Of a stretch of DNA of 64,000 nucleotides, positions 11,012 to 22,539 are shown in pieces (position 1 is the stretch's first letter; each line of letters begins with the position of its first letter). Both the position numbers and the translations under genes were made by a program. Source of the DNA: Bedellia somnulentella (taxonomy: Eukaryota > Arthropoda > Insecta > Lepidoptera > Bedelliidae); NCBI GenBank assembly GCA_963576735.1, contig OY755177.1, positions 4,650,001-4,714,000 on the forward strand. The letters are read 5' to 3'. The notes beneath the pieces are model-generated. The model was given only the letters and a program-made list of their open reading frames with translations. It did not search any database and was not told where the DNA came from.

Positions 11012-11505
11012 GACAAATAAATAAATATTTTAGGACATATTATTCACATATTAAGTTAGCCCTAACTTAAGTAAGACTTGTATTATGGGATACTTAATCA
11101 ACGATATATTAATATTATATAGAACATGTAAACAACGGGTAGAAATGGTAGAAATGGGGTAGTGTTATTCTAAGCCGACACTACACGGCTGGGTGATCGT
11201 AAGAGGCGACTAAGGGTATAGGGGCTTTTTAAGTGGTTTTTGGGCGATGTAGTTGGAGACCCGTCACCAAAAACATTTATTATTACCATCTTTTCCCCAA
11301 TCAACTTCCAAAAGTGGCTGAAGAATTTCTCATTCCAAAGCTCTGGCTACCCCGTTAAGGGATTTATAGCCGTGAGTATATGTATGTACGTATGTAAATA
11401 ACAACCAAAACTAAGATACAATCATTGATGCTAATTACGCAACTTCGAACCCGCATCCTCCGGACCGAGAAGCTGGTCACCTATCCACTCGGCCGCGGAC
11501 AACAC
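11012..11505 (-). mobile_element. SINE-D, split by a SINE-A
   Basis: The minus strand starts with a tRNA-like head, GTCCGCGGCCGAGTGGATAG with B box GGGTTCGAAGTT. After the nested SINE-A (11141-11398) it continues with the body TAAGTATCCCATAATACAAG and ends GACATATT...TTTATTTGTCG. The A box GCCGAGTGGATAG resembles class II (Ser/Leu) tRNAs. Confidence 0.7.
11141..11398 (+). mobile_element. SINE-A with inverted 5' end
   Basis: The first ~55 bases are the reverse complement of the SINE-A head (GGTAGTGTTATTCTAAGCCG, ACACTACACGG). The rest, from CTGGGTGATCGTAAGAGG to the GTGAGTATATGTATG tail, is in plus orientation. The inverted head joined to the direct body matches what twin priming does to LINE insertions. 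It lies within SINE-D, flanked by short AACAAC repeats. Confidence 0.75.
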
Positions 11506-11524
11506 CGCTATGATGACATGTATA

Positions 11525-12452
11525 TGTCGTAGGATGATTTGATGTTTAGGTTTTTTGCAAAAAACCTAGGGATTTTGCAAAAATCCGGATAATTAGACAA
11601 GGGTTATAATATTTTCTAATCTTACTAGGTTTTTTGCAAAAAAACTAGGTGGTTTAGTAAGATTGTACTTCTTTAATGCTGATTGGCTGATTTCTGATTG
11701 CTCGCCTACACTTATTCTGATTGGTTCGTCATTGTGATATTGAGATATTATAGCTTGAGTTATAAAGGGTAAGAAATGACAATACTTATTTGATACTAGG
11801 AATTAAATAATTTATTTACTCTTTTGTTGGAGTAAAATTACAATCACGTTGGGACATATTATACACAGATCAAGTTACTCCAAACTAAGTAACACTTGTA
11901 TTATGGGATACTAACTCAGCGATATATTTAATATTATATAATACACATATGCTCATCACATAAATGTTGCTCTCAGCGGGGGTCAAACCCGCAACCTCCA
12001 GACCGAAAAGCTGGTCACCTATCCACTCGGCCACGGACGTCTTCAATATAGGTAGGAACAATAAAGTAAGTACGTTTTAAATTGTAGCATTGAGGTATTA
12101 TAGCTAGAGTTATAAAGGGAAATGACAATACTATTTTTATACTTAGCAACTTTTTGTAACTAAAATTAAAATAACAATCAAATTAAATGTAGGTAGGAAC
12201 AATGAAGTAAGTACGTTAGAATTAACAACCAATCAGAGATGACGTGTTTATGGGGCACTGCAATCGACCAATCAGTGTACAGTATTCATAAAAACTGACA
12301 TTTCGTTTCGGAGTTATACTAAACCAACTAGTTTTTTTGCAAAAAAACCTAGTAAGATTAGAAAATATCATAACCGTTGTCTAATTATCCGGATTTTTGC
12401 AAAATCCCTAGGTTTTTTGCAAAAAACCTAAACATCAAATCATCCTACGACA
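11525..12452. mobile_element. 928-bp DNA transposon with ~125-bp terminal inverted repeats
   Basis: The ends TGTCGTAGGATGATTTGATG (11525) and its complement (to 12452) are flanked by TA, possibly TATA (11521-11524 and 12453-12456). The inverted repeats extend about 125 bases. They contain repeated self-complementary blocks, TTTTTTGCAAAAAA and ATTTTGCAAAAATCC, and end at ACTAGGTTTTTTGC. No transposase is encoded. The interior carries a SINE-D copy. The TA duplication is compatible with the Tc1/mariner superfamily, but the family is not identified. Confidence 0.75.
11855..12042 (-). mobile_element. SINE-D inside the 928-bp TIR element
   Basis: Minus strand: head GTCCGTGGCCGAGTGGATAG, GGTCTGGAGGTTGCGGG, B box GGGTTTGACCC, then the body with CCCATAATACAAGTGTTAC. 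Its body matches the copy at 11.0-11.5 kb, fixing the family limits. The sequence on both sides of it (about 11730-11850 and 12060-12250) shares GAGTTATAAAGGG-type segments. Confidence 0.7.
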
Positions 12453-12949
12453 TATATAACATTTAGGAAGAAAATTATGTTTGAATAAAGAATAATGACC
12501 ATGGGTTGGGTTATTCCTATCTGCCACCCAATATCTGCGTCCTTAAGGTGTCTATGCGGAAATGAGTGTCCTAACAGACAACCTACATGTATGGGCTAGA
12601 ACATTAATTAATTGGTACGAAACCTGCGTAGAGGGCAGAAATGAGCTAAAGCAATTCTCATCATCAAAATCCGATGCAACTTGACATAATAGGTTAATAG
12701 GTGAGTATAATAACAATTTCCTTGTATTCAAATGCTGCAGTTTGCTGAAAATAGTTTTATTATTTCTTGCTGCATCGGAATGCAGTAAGAAGGGAAGAGA
12801 ACCGTAAGTATAATATTTTTATTATTAAAATTTTCCCAAACACTGCTAACATGAAATAAATATGAGAGACGCAAGGGATTTTGTAATAAAACAACCATTT
12901 GTGTTGAAATTTTATTCACACACTTACACACAATTCTTTCACACATCCC

Positions 12950-14850
12950 TAATAAATAATCTTATCTATCTTATTTGTTAATTTTACACAAGCTTCAGTT
13001 TTAACATAAGCAAAAAACCTTACCGTTAATCTAAAACACATTTAAAACTAAGTTAAAGTACTAGTTATACTAAAGTTACAGATGTTAAGGGCCTTATAGT
13101 CGGCTAAGAACGAACAGTTAAAACAAAAACTTAACATAAAATTAACAAACACACAGCCTTCAAATATTAACAAATATCACAAAAACTTAACAGTAACGCT
13201 TAAATATTAGTTAACAAAACAAATAACAAATTACAATTAATCAACAATCAGTATAATGAATGCCTACACCCCGATTGGTGATTAAACAAAGTAAATAATC
13301 ACAGAATAACGATAAAGTTTGAATAAACATATTTGGTAATTCGTATTACAGAATTTGGATTCACTATTGCAGGTTTTTGGTTGTAAATGGGGGCCGAATA
13401 TGTTGGAGGTATAAACATTCACTAAGTGTTTTGTATGAGGTTATTCAATTAATATTAACGTTGGAATAACTCCACACAAAGCATCCCGACAAAGCTATTG
13501 AAACATAGCTGTACCGGGAAGCAAAAACAATTATGAGTCGTGTTATTATGAACAAAAGTTCGGAACATAAAGTTAACCGAAAATATAGGTATTTACAATT
13601 TGTACAATGTCATTTTCAGTGCATCAATCAAATGAAATCGGAACATATTTTTGAGACCATGTTCTATAACATTATAGACAATGAGATATACACATTTCAA
13701 ATCTATTATATCTATCAAATCTGTTATGAATTTTGATAATATGATTAAAGTGGAATTTTGTACCGGACGTTATACTTGAAGCACTGAAAATATGACTGGC
13801 CTACGGACAAACGGAACTTTATAAGGCACTTGGTGGCAGTTCCCGACAATTGCGATTAAGATCGCTTTGCCGACTTTTCGTTTTGTTTTGTATAATGGAT
13901 GTCTTAAGTCAGAAAAAAACGGTTAAATCAACAAAAAATCAAACAAAAACATAACAAATTACAATCAACTTTGAGCAATTTAAAAAAGAACTTTGATTTA
14001 GTAAGATCGGTGAACATAGTATTTTAAAATTTAGACGGATGCCAAAACCGAATAATCGAAACTCGCTGTAATTTCAAAACTTAATATGGATTTTAACAGT
14101 TGGTGGAACAAAAACTTAACAATTACGAAAAACAAAAATTAACAAGCAACTGTATTGAAAGAAAACGGTTAAACTTAACATGAAACGAGAAGTTAACACT
14201 TAATTTTACTGGAAAACTTAACTGTGAAAAACTTAACAACCTCAACCAATGTTGATATTGTAACAAAAACTTACTAACTTTAATCCACTGTTTTATGCAT
14301 TGGGCTTTTGAGATGAGATTCCAATCAAATATCCAGAATTGGGTATCGTTGTGAAAAAAAAAAACAAAAAACTGTAACCGTTAAAACATGAACATAACAA
14401 AACAAGAAAACAAAAAACGTAACGTAACGTAACCAAATGTTTTGAATGAAACGAATATTAAAGGAGATTGTTTGTGAAAACTGTACAACTACTGAAATTG
14501 ATAACAAAATGAAAATGATCGATTTTGAAACTATTAAATCAGTATTCTTGCTAACAGATCATTATTCTAAGGCTTTGATCGATTTGTATGTAACAAAACA
14601 AATAACAATTAACAGTAACAACTGAGAAAACAGAAACTCAAACATTATCCCGAATTCACGAGAGAGGTAACTTGTGCAATGTTAACAACAAAATGCCGAC
14701 TATTAAGGCTTATCATGATCGAAAGTCACGATACCACTGTCTTCATTCCATTAAAAAGTTACTTAAACTACTATTATTTGAACAAAAGTTAATGCTACGA
14801 ACACGCTTACAAGACCTAACCTAAACCTATCTTTGGGTAGCTAGAAGGGA
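12950..14850. other. TTAAC/AACAAA-biased low-complexity stretch, no gene seen
   Basis: Motifs such as AAAAACTTAAC, TTAACA and AACAAAT recur dozens of times on the plus strand only, giving a strong A-over-T and C-over-G skew. No coding frame longer than about 67 codons exists, and none resembles a known domain. If the minus-strand first exon at 15.2 kb is real, this would be its intron (GTTAAG/TGTTA-rich in the sense direction). Confidence 0.5.
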
Positions 14851-15180
14851 TTCTCAAAATGTGATGCTCTGCTTACTAATTTAATGGTGCTTCACCTTAC
14901 TTGATTTTTGATGATCAAACTGGATTCTTATTTCAAAATAATTCGTTTTTCTGTGCCAAACACGTCCAACTTCTTATCGATGACATCTTAAAAAGATTTT
15001 TCTTTCACATCTGAAACAATAATTAAATATTCTTAACTCCGAAAAAATAACATCGTTTTATATTCAATAATCTTCAAAGAAACTCGGTCAAAATCGACAC
15101 GAAAGGAAAATAAATTATGTTGTTCCACAAAAAACTCCGAGCGAAAAAGTTGTATTTTCAATTTAAATTGAGCGACTTAC

Positions 15181-15246
15181 CGATGAGTTGGACAAACGAT
15201 TTTCCGCTCCAAATAGTTCTACTTCTGAAGGCGTCTTTGCAGCCAT
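15181..15246 (-). CDS. possible first coding exon, unknown protein
   Basis: Minus strand: ATG in context AAATATGG at 15246, 22 codons (MAAKTPSEVELFGAENRLSN plus two serines), then a consensus donor, TCATCG followed by GTAAGT (GT at 15180-15179). The exon ends in phase 0. It lies about 140 bases downstream of a TATA box. I could not find the next exon in the TTAAC-rich sequence that follows. The peptide is not recognised. A longer minus-strand frame overlaps it (15457-15158) but has no domain. The call rests on the promoter, Kozak and donor combination only. Confidence 0.35.
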
Positions 15247-15384
15247 ATTTTTCGCGAACTGTTTCACTAATTGACTGTTGTTGTGAAGAACATTTTTCCA
15301 CCACCGGGGGTCTTTTGGGACCCCCGTGGATGTTTACTGTTAGATGCTCAATTCGGAAGTGGTCCGTTACTCGATTCGGCGCCC

Positions 15385-15392
15385 TTTTATAT
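15385..15392 (-). promoter_or_regulatory. TATA box of a minus-strand promoter
   Basis: ATATAAAA followed by GGGCGCC on the minus strand, within a locally GC-rich segment that also holds CACGTG (15428-15433). About 60 bases downstream, in the would-be 5' UTR, is a perfect 8-bp hairpin (CGGGGGTC and GACCCCCG, about 15305-15327). This composition is unlike the flanking AT-rich DNA. Confidence 0.45.
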
Positions 15393-15954
15393 GAAAACAT
15401 CCCTTCCTCGGCTACCGTGGGATAGCGCACGTGGACTCCTTGCGTAAGCGCACACAAAAGCCCCCTTTTCTTTTGTACCTTTTGATTTCGACCCCTGAGA
15501 CTTCTTGCCTTCTATCTCCGTTTACCTGCAATTGGGGTGCCGACTTGCCCTGTGGGAATGTTACTAGAAATTCTAATACACACGGATAATCACATAGGGT
15601 TTACTACGGAGGGTCGAGTTGTTCTGATTTTTCACACGACATGACTATTATTATGCAGATGATACCAATAACGGACAAGATTGCGCCACCTTGAAATCGA
15701 AATTACGAAAATGATGGTGCACATAAACATTCTTAATTTTTTGCGATGTAATTTTTTTATCTAAATTAAGTTAGGTGCACTCATTATTACTCTTAGATGC
15801 GGTACATAACACAAATAATTAACAATAATTTTAATTTATAGTTAAACACAATGTTAAATGTAAATCATAGTTAGATAATCACATAAAAACGTGCAATTTG
15901 ATCAAATGGATATACATACATACAAACGGCTCAGAAAATATTATATTTTACTTA

Positions 15955-16080
15955 GTTATACTCACGCCATCAGTTCCCATTTGAGTAGGCAGAGACTATC
16001 GATCGCCATTTTGAACGATCCTGGCAAATCTCTCTAGTTTTATTTACATCCATCAATATTTTCAAACATGCTCTTTGCTC
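15955..16080 (-). mobile_element. RTE-frag
   Basis: The plus strand shows ATACTCACGCCATCAGTTCCC, GGCAGAGACTATCGATCGCC and TCAAACATGCTCTTTG. This is the reverse complement of the LINE 3' end, truncated. Confidence 0.7.
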
Positions 16081-16508
16081 AAATGTATATCTATCTAATT
16101 ATATAGATATGAAATTACATACAAAAAAGAATGGTGATGATTTAGCACAACACTACCATTTATTCATTCACGGGTATAGTAAAAAATAAAAATATGTATT
16201 TTAAGTGCGCTATTGAAAACCCATCACTTCTTACATTTTCCTAATCTTTACCACTAGATTTCCGAAACCGTTTACTGACCTATAGCCTGTATTGGTAAGT
16301 ACGTAGGTTTTTTTCAACCTTCGTTCTTTTTAGTTATTATAACTAAGGTCTTACGTTATGAGCCTGACAAAAGATAGTTGTGTCCTGAAACCGCTGTTAC
16401 CAAAAGCGTCAGAGAGCTTATATATTAGTGTGATAAGAATGTACTATAACGTGTGATTGGTTTCTGACCTTTAGTCTAATTATCACTATACAACTAACGA
16501 ATACTTTT

Positions 16509-16760
16509 AATAGCCGTGTAGTGCCGGCTTAGAATGTCGCTACCCCTTTCTACCCACGGGTGTCGTAAGAGGCGACTAAGGGTATTGGGGCTTTTTATTG
16601 GATTTTTGGGCGATGCGGTTGGAGACCCGTCACCAAAAACCTTTATTTTACTATCTTTTCCCCACTCAACTTCCAAAAGTGGCTGAGGAGTTTATAATTC
16701 CTTAGCTCTGGCTACCCCTCCTAGGGAATTATAGCCGTGAGTATATGTATGTATGTATGT
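16509..16760 (+). mobile_element. SINE-A, full length with target duplication
   Basis: GCCGTGTAGTGCCGGC to GTGAGTATATGTATG(TATG)n. GAATACTT flanks it (about 16499-16506 and 16761-16768). Confidence 0.9.
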
Positions 16761-17089
16761 GAATACTTGTTCTTCTTATTATTATGACACCCACCAAAAT
16801 GATGGGATAGTGCTATTCATAATCGATCGGTTATACTTAATATAACATAATCTGCTATTTATATTCGGACCTCTGGCTAAAGCGCGCAGGTAAAAGCAAA
16901 CTTATTTTAAATACGAATAAAAACTCTTGAATAATGTGCACAGAACGCAAAACAAGTTTAAGAAAGCTCAGAGTTTCATAATTAATAAGGTCTAAAAGTT
17001 AACTTTGATTCTTATCTGGCATATGTCAAAAGGTGATTCTGAAATGTGTAGTTAATATAATAAAGTTTTACAAGCGAGTTATACACTGT

Positions 17090-17215
17090 TAGTTGTCGGT
17101 TTTGGAATAGCATTAACGTGCAGCGGGTGTCGCACAATACAACTAAGGGCATGGGGCTTTTAGTGGTTGTTGGATGATGTGCCTGTAGACACATCACCAG
17201 CGATTCTTTTAAGAC
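17090..17215 (+). mobile_element. SINE-A, diverged 5' half
   Basis: TTGTCGGTTTTGGAATAGCA, GGGTGTCGCACAATACAACT and GGGCATGGGGCTTTTAGTGG follow SINE-A order with many changes. It ends after the B-box region. Confidence 0.55.
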
Positions 17216-17348
17216 TTGTTCCTAACTTAATACTACCAGTTACTAACTACTAGCCTATGTTGCATTTTCCAATATTGTTCGGAAGATTAACAGCAAAACA
17301 TAACATATAAATCACTATATACATTTTCATGTACCAATTATAAATGCA

Positions 17349-17588
17349 CATACATATACTCACGACTATAAATCCCTTAACGGGGTGGCCAAGGCTTTCG
17401 AATGAGAAATTCCTCAGCCACTTTCGGAAGTTGATTGGGGAAAAGATGGTAATAATAAATGTTTTTGGTGACGGGTCTCCAACCACATCGCCCAAAAATC
17501 ACTTAAAAAGCCCCTATACCCTTACTCACCTCTTACGATCATCCACGGGTAGAAATGGGGTAGTGTTATTCTAAGCCGACACTACACA
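17349..17588 (-). mobile_element. SINE-A, full length
   Basis: Belongs to the sub-type with GGGTGATCGTAAGAGG and GACCCGTCACCAAAAAC (shared with copies at 11.2, 34.4, 39.1 and 57.4 kb). The ORFs crossing it are repeat-derived. Confidence 0.9.
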
Positions 17589-18589
17589 GCAAATTTTATA
17601 AATGTTCACCAATATAAAATGTTTTATGTATATAGAGTAAGATTGATATATATATTTCACTACCTCTTGCATATGTTACCCCTTCAAAACACCTAAATTA
17701 AATTAAGATTTGGACATTATACTCACACCAGTAAGATCAAAATCTAAGATTAACGATAAAAGCTCTTATAAACAACACAACCAAAGCGAAAAACAATTCG
17801 CAGAAATTAAAAACCGCATTTCCTGAATGAAACTCAACACCAAACAAACTTCTGTGCTATTTCTCAATAAGGGTTGGAGGGCTGGGTATAACGCGGCTAT
17901 TAATTTGGAAGTCAACAATGGGTATAGTACGTGATTGACTTGGGCCCAGTGTTTTGCGAGCGAACACAAAGATTTACAACTTTGTGTTTCAAACTGAATT
18001 ATGAATGTTAAGGGAACGGATTGTATTTTAGTATATTCATTTATTTGCCAACAGAGTTTCGCATGCGTGGTAAGTTTAAGCAAAGTATACACTTGAGTGT
18101 TTTTAATACAGATTTTTTTTTCATTTATTTGTATTCACAGAAAATTGGAACGTTTATCAGAACCATTAAAAAAAACAAAAAGGCTATCAAAAGACAGGTA
18201 TTAAAGGTTTGGTAATGTGTGTAAACAGAAAAAGTAAAAGAGATTTTTTATAAATAGCAATATTATGAAAATATTTTAAATTTCGATCAGAAGTTGTAGG
18301 AATTACATACAATTTCGTGTATTAAATAGTAGCTTTATATGGAATTGGCCATCATCATATCAATGTTTCCATACAAAATTATTGATAGACCCAGTACCAC
18401 ATTAATTACAAAATAAAACGTATGCCTTTCCAACTTTTGAAGCCTTTTTAACTATTTCTAGGAAATGTCAATATGTTTTTAAATATTTATAACGTCGTGT
18501 TCGTTTTTGTATAGTCAAGAAATCACCGAATGTGAGATTTATTTCATATTTGTGTCATTTTATGCTGTAATACGTGATTTTCTGATAAT

Positions 18590-18735
18590 TTAAGGTAATT
18601 CCGTGCTTTGGTGGGCACTTCAATCGCAGCCACTATCTCAGTATTCACTATTGTCTGTTAACACGAACTGGGCGTGCGTGGTGGGCTATAACTTATGTAC
18701 ACATCTGGGCTAGGCTCGCCCCGTCATAACATATA
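18590..18735 (+). mobile_element. SINE-E, old fragment
   Basis: Contains TTCCGTGCTTTGGTGGGCAC and GGGCTAGGCTCGCCCCGTC, which match the body and 3' part of SINE-E at 51.0 kb. Confidence 0.45.
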
Positions 18736-18739
18736 TTAA

Positions 18740-18963
18740 TACATGTAAATCACAAAAAAGCGTTGCCAGAGGTTCAGAATTAAAAATTTCTCAGCCACGT
18801 TTGGAAGTTAAGTGGAAACAGATAGTAAAATAAGGAATTGTTCGTAATGAGTTTTCACTCTCGCTACTTCACCTTAATAATTAATAGAAATCCTCAGTCA
18901 CCACTTTCGACCTCCGCGGGAAGAAAAGAATTAGTCCTATTCTAAGCCTACACTACACAGCTC
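18740..18963 (-). mobile_element. SINE-A, diverged
   Basis: AGCCGACACTACACAGC-type head (here CTACACTACACAGC) and GAAATTTTTAATTC region present. The tail is eroded. Confidence 0.6.
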
Positions 18964-19448
18964 ATAAGAGAGTTGTAACGATAGCAATTTGTGCTGCAAC
19001 AAACTAAATTTGGAAGATTTATGGACAACATTTGTAAGCTATTTAGGATTCTAAATATATAAAAATCGCTACACTACTCCGTACAGATTATGTGTTCGTG
19101 CAGAAATTCACAAGCAGGTAGCTTTTCTATGCTAAATTTACTGTATACGAAATGCACTACTATAATTTTATTTGGATTCGTTTTGAATATGTTTCGACTA
19201 TCGGTTTTGATAAATATGTATATTAACTTGCTATGATTTTCGTTCACAAACAGTGTATTAAACTCAAGATAAGTTAAACTTTTGCGTTTTCAAAAGAACA
19301 AAATAACTAACCATCAACTACAAATACACACAAAAACAAAATATTACTTCATAATGGTTCACTAGAAATAACATTTTTATAGCTGGTGTTAAGTAAACTT
19401 ACTTAATCTTATCGAATGCCCACCCTGCAAGCCCCCGCTCTGCCGTTA

Positions 19449-19567
19449 TCTATACTTATAATAAATCTATAGAGAGGTCAATTCTGTAAATGAAATATAT
19501 TTTCAAAATAACTATCAGGTGGTGATTAGGGATCGATACTGATGCCAAAAATGCAATCAGTAAAATT

Positions 19568-19613
<46 letters not shown>

Positions 19614-20430
19614 GGTTTGTATGTTCCTTATGGAAACAAAAACTACTCGACGGATTTTAACGAAACTTGGTACAATTATTCTTCATACTCCTGCGCAGGT
19701 TTTTGTATACTTTCCAGCAGAGAAGTAAAGGGGAATTTTGGGAAATTTGGGGAAAACGGGAGAATTTACTCCATTTTTTAAGCTTCTGTCGCGTGTGCAG
19801 CCTTAATGGTTAAACTTACATAGAAATCATGTGTGGCGGAAATATTCTTCATAAAATGATCTAAAAAAAAATCCTCAACAGTATATGTCTATCTTTTATG
19901 GTTGACTCACAATAACACGTGTAATTCCTGATAGCTTAGCAGTTCGGAACATCCTGATTATATTTGTTTACTCTAACGTTTTTAAACCTCTCACTCATCT
20001 CTAATTTAAAAAAGGTAACATTGTTACCTATTCAATAAAAAAAGAATCATAGAAATCGGTAGACAAACACCGAAATTATACATAAAATAAGCCATCGCGC
20101 CCGTGATCGAAACCAAATCTTTACTAATTTACATATAACATACTAGATGGCGCCAGTAGTTGCATCCTTCATAACGTAATGACAATTTTTTAGATTGTTA
20201 TAAATACTTCATGGCGTTTTATTCCAAAATTTGCTATTAAACGGAAATACTGAACCGTTAATTAAAGCGCATTCAAAATCACCAAACTACACTGTTAAGG
20301 GAGTGCTATACATTTAATAAATTGAAAACATTACGCTGAATTTCACAATGCTTGAGCAGTGACTGAAGAAAAAAACCTCAGATATTTAAAAAAACAACGC
20401 TACCCGTGCGAAGCTGGGACGATCCACTAG
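19449..20430 (+). mobile_element. non-autonomous Helitron, copy 1
   Basis: Starts TCTATACTTATAATAAATC directly after A (19448). It ends with GCTACCCGTGCGAAGCTGGG, then GATCCACTAG and host T (20431), which is the A|T insertion, TC start and CTAG end with a preceding hairpin that define Helitrons. It is 982 bp long and encodes no Rep/helicase. The reading frame beginning at 19542 is a (GTCT)n artefact. A second copy lies at 52526-53453. Confidence 0.85.
19571..19613 (+). repeat. (GTCT)n microsatellite inside Helitron
   Basis: About ten GTCT units, followed by GTCGGTTTG. The other Helitron copy has only about four, so the array length varies between copies. Confidence 0.95.
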
Positions 20431-20720
20431 TGGACAAATAAGTCTATATCTATTCTATTTGTAAAGAAACGTTTCCTCTATCTAACCAGGTGCTCTTAAT
20501 CCGTCGGTTCTCATGATAGAATCGGATGAATAAAACACAATCCAGTATTCAAGCTTTTCATTGTATTCTAAAACGAAAGTATCAATGTATCTATCTAACG
20601 TGTTCTTTAAGCGGCATGGAAAACGTTAGTATTTTTACTATATATACCCTATCACGTCACGTAAACATGAAAAGGGTACTCTTTAGTACTAGGCGACTTT
20701 ATGATATATATTGGTAGATG

Positions 20721-20885
20721 CTGTGTAGTGTCGGCTTAGAATAGCACTACCCCATTTCTTCCGGTGGGTGTACGTAAGAGGCGACTAAGGGTATTGGGGC
20801 TTTTTATTGGATTTTTGGGCGATGCGGTTGGAGACCCATCACCAACAACCTTTACTTTTCTCATCTTTTCCCCACTATCATTTCC
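20721..20885 (+). mobile_element. SINE-A, 3'-truncated
   Basis: Intact head GCTGTGTAGTGTCGGC through CATCTTTTCCCCAC, then cut off and joined to an RTE-frag in the opposite orientation. Confidence 0.85.
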
Positions 20886-20902
20886 ACTTTTTGAAGTTTT
20901 CA

Positions 20903-21115
20903 TTCATACATAAACTACTCACGCATCAGTTCTCATTGGGGTAGGCAGAGGTTATGAATCGCCACTTTCTACGAACCTACTACCTACTGGCAAACCTCTC
21001 TAGCTTCATTTACATTCATTAATCTTTTCATACATGCTCTTTTATTCGTCATACTACGGACGCCGGCCTTTTTGCATACTCTCTATTTGATCCAAATGTG
21101 TCCTCCGAGGTTGTC
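20903..21115 (-). mobile_element. RTE-frag
   Basis: The complement of the LINE 3' end, including CATGCTCTTTTATTCGTCA and TTTGATCCAAATGTGTCCTC. It ends near GGTTGTCC. Confidence 0.75.
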
Positions 21116-21287
21116 CTTTAAGCGTCATTTAACCATAGTTCTTGAATTGGCATTTCACATAAGATTGATTAACATTCTCCGAGTACAGATAGTATCCAAA
21201 GGGTGGTATATAATCAATCTTAAAAGCTCCATAGGATTGCCAACCCATTTGTATAATCATAGTTAATCACTTATAAAAATAGAATAC

Positions 21288-21530
21288 TGCTGTGTACCCA
21301 ATAGGTACCCCATTTCTTCCGGTGGGTGTTCGTAAGAGGCGACTAACGGTATGGGGCTATTAAGTGATTTTTGGGCGATGCGGTTGGAGACCCATCACCA
21401 ACAACCTTTATTTTTACTATCTTTTCCCCACTCAAGTTTCCAAAAGTGGCTGAGGAATTTTCAATTCCTTAGCTCTGGCTACCCCTTCTAGGGATTTATA
21501 GCCGTGAGTATATGTATGTATGTATGTATA
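21288..21530 (+). mobile_element. SINE-A, head altered
   Basis: CTGTGTACCCAATAGGTACC replaces the first ~30 bases of the usual head. The remainder to the (TATG)n tail is intact. Confidence 0.85.
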
Positions 21531-21656
21531 AGATAAAATATAAATCAAAGCCGTATAAAAATATAATATTTAAAGGGTTAATATCATGGGGAAAACCACA
21601 TGACTCAGTTATCCTAAGTTATGTGGCAGCGTGTTTGTGCAATGTGTTGGGTCTTA

Positions 21657-21794
21657 CGCCCGATTTCTGAATTGAGTATCCCAGCTGAGAACAACTTAAG
21701 TATCGTTCTGTCGTATTGAAATTTTAACAACTGAATGAGACCAAACGATACTTAAGTCGTTCTCAGCTTGAATACTCAATTCAGAAATCGGGCG
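21657..21794. mobile_element. 138-bp palindromic MITE, copy 1
   Basis: The ends are CGCCCGATTTCTGAATTGAG and its complement. The arms of about 58 bases are near-perfect, so the whole element folds on itself. It is flanked by TTA (21654-21656 and 21795-21797). The second copy at 62122-62259 has exactly the same length. Confidence 0.9.
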
Positions 21795-22384
21795 TTAGTA
21801 TTAGCTCAGCCTGATATTACGTGAATTCACTATGCAACCAGTTAGAGTAGTTTATTTGAATACCAAGTGACATGATATTTTTGCAAGTTCCGATTTAATA
21901 TCTTTGTCAGGCCTTCAGGACTTATGCGACGTTAACTGTCTGTTGTCTATGTTCTCCAAAGTCTGAGTTTCTACCTATACCTATACTAAATATGTATAAC
22001 ATATTACATTCCTCCTTGAGGACTCAGAATTGTAAAAAAAATTGGTCCTATAAGAAAACGATTTGCACACTACATATGCTTAAGACGACCCTTATAACTA
22101 AGAAAATTCGCCTTCTTATAAAAGAGGGAATAACAGGTCATTGTAAGAACACGTGTGATTTGAGTTCGATTGGGGTGCCTCATACCTTATGTAGCCCCAG
22201 TTAAATACATAACTTATTTAGTTCATACTATTTAAAAATAACCAATTTGGTAATAAAAGAAGGAAATTAGTATTATAGTGACGACATTTGCACATGGTAC
22301 GATGTTTAAAAGCTCCAACTATCGAAACTCTGAAACTCAATGGTTGACCTATCCTCACAAGACGGGAATTGAACGCCACAATAT

Positions 22385-22535
22385 ATGAAATTTCTCATAC
22401 ACTTAATGAAGTTTCTACAGAAAAGATGGTATTTCAACCACATCTCCCACCAATATCTTAATTAGCACCAGATCTTTTAAACACCAGTAATTAGAAATAA
22501 CTTCCCCTCTAACTTCCCTATCCTGGGTACCTTAT
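22385..22535 (-). mobile_element. SINE-A, very diverged
   Basis: GAAATTTCTCATACACTT, GAAAAGATGGTATTTCAACC and ACATCTCCCACCAATATC keep the order and spacing of SINE-A read on the minus strand, with heavy substitution. Confidence 0.4.
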
Positions 22536-22539
22536 TCTC

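Noticed and set aside
15158..15457. 99-codon minus-strand frame as the real coding frame at the 15.3-kb promoter
   Set aside because: It runs through the TATA box and upstream promoter region and its start precedes the expected transcription start. The short ATG frame with a donor fits better, though weakly.
17766..18092. 108-codon minus-strand frame
   Set aside because: No recognisable domain, no start or polyadenylation context, and composition like intergenic DNA. Not enough to call a gene.
19542..19781. 79-codon frame with Leu-Ser-Val-Cys repeats
   Set aside because: It is a translation of the (GTCT)n array inside a Helitron.
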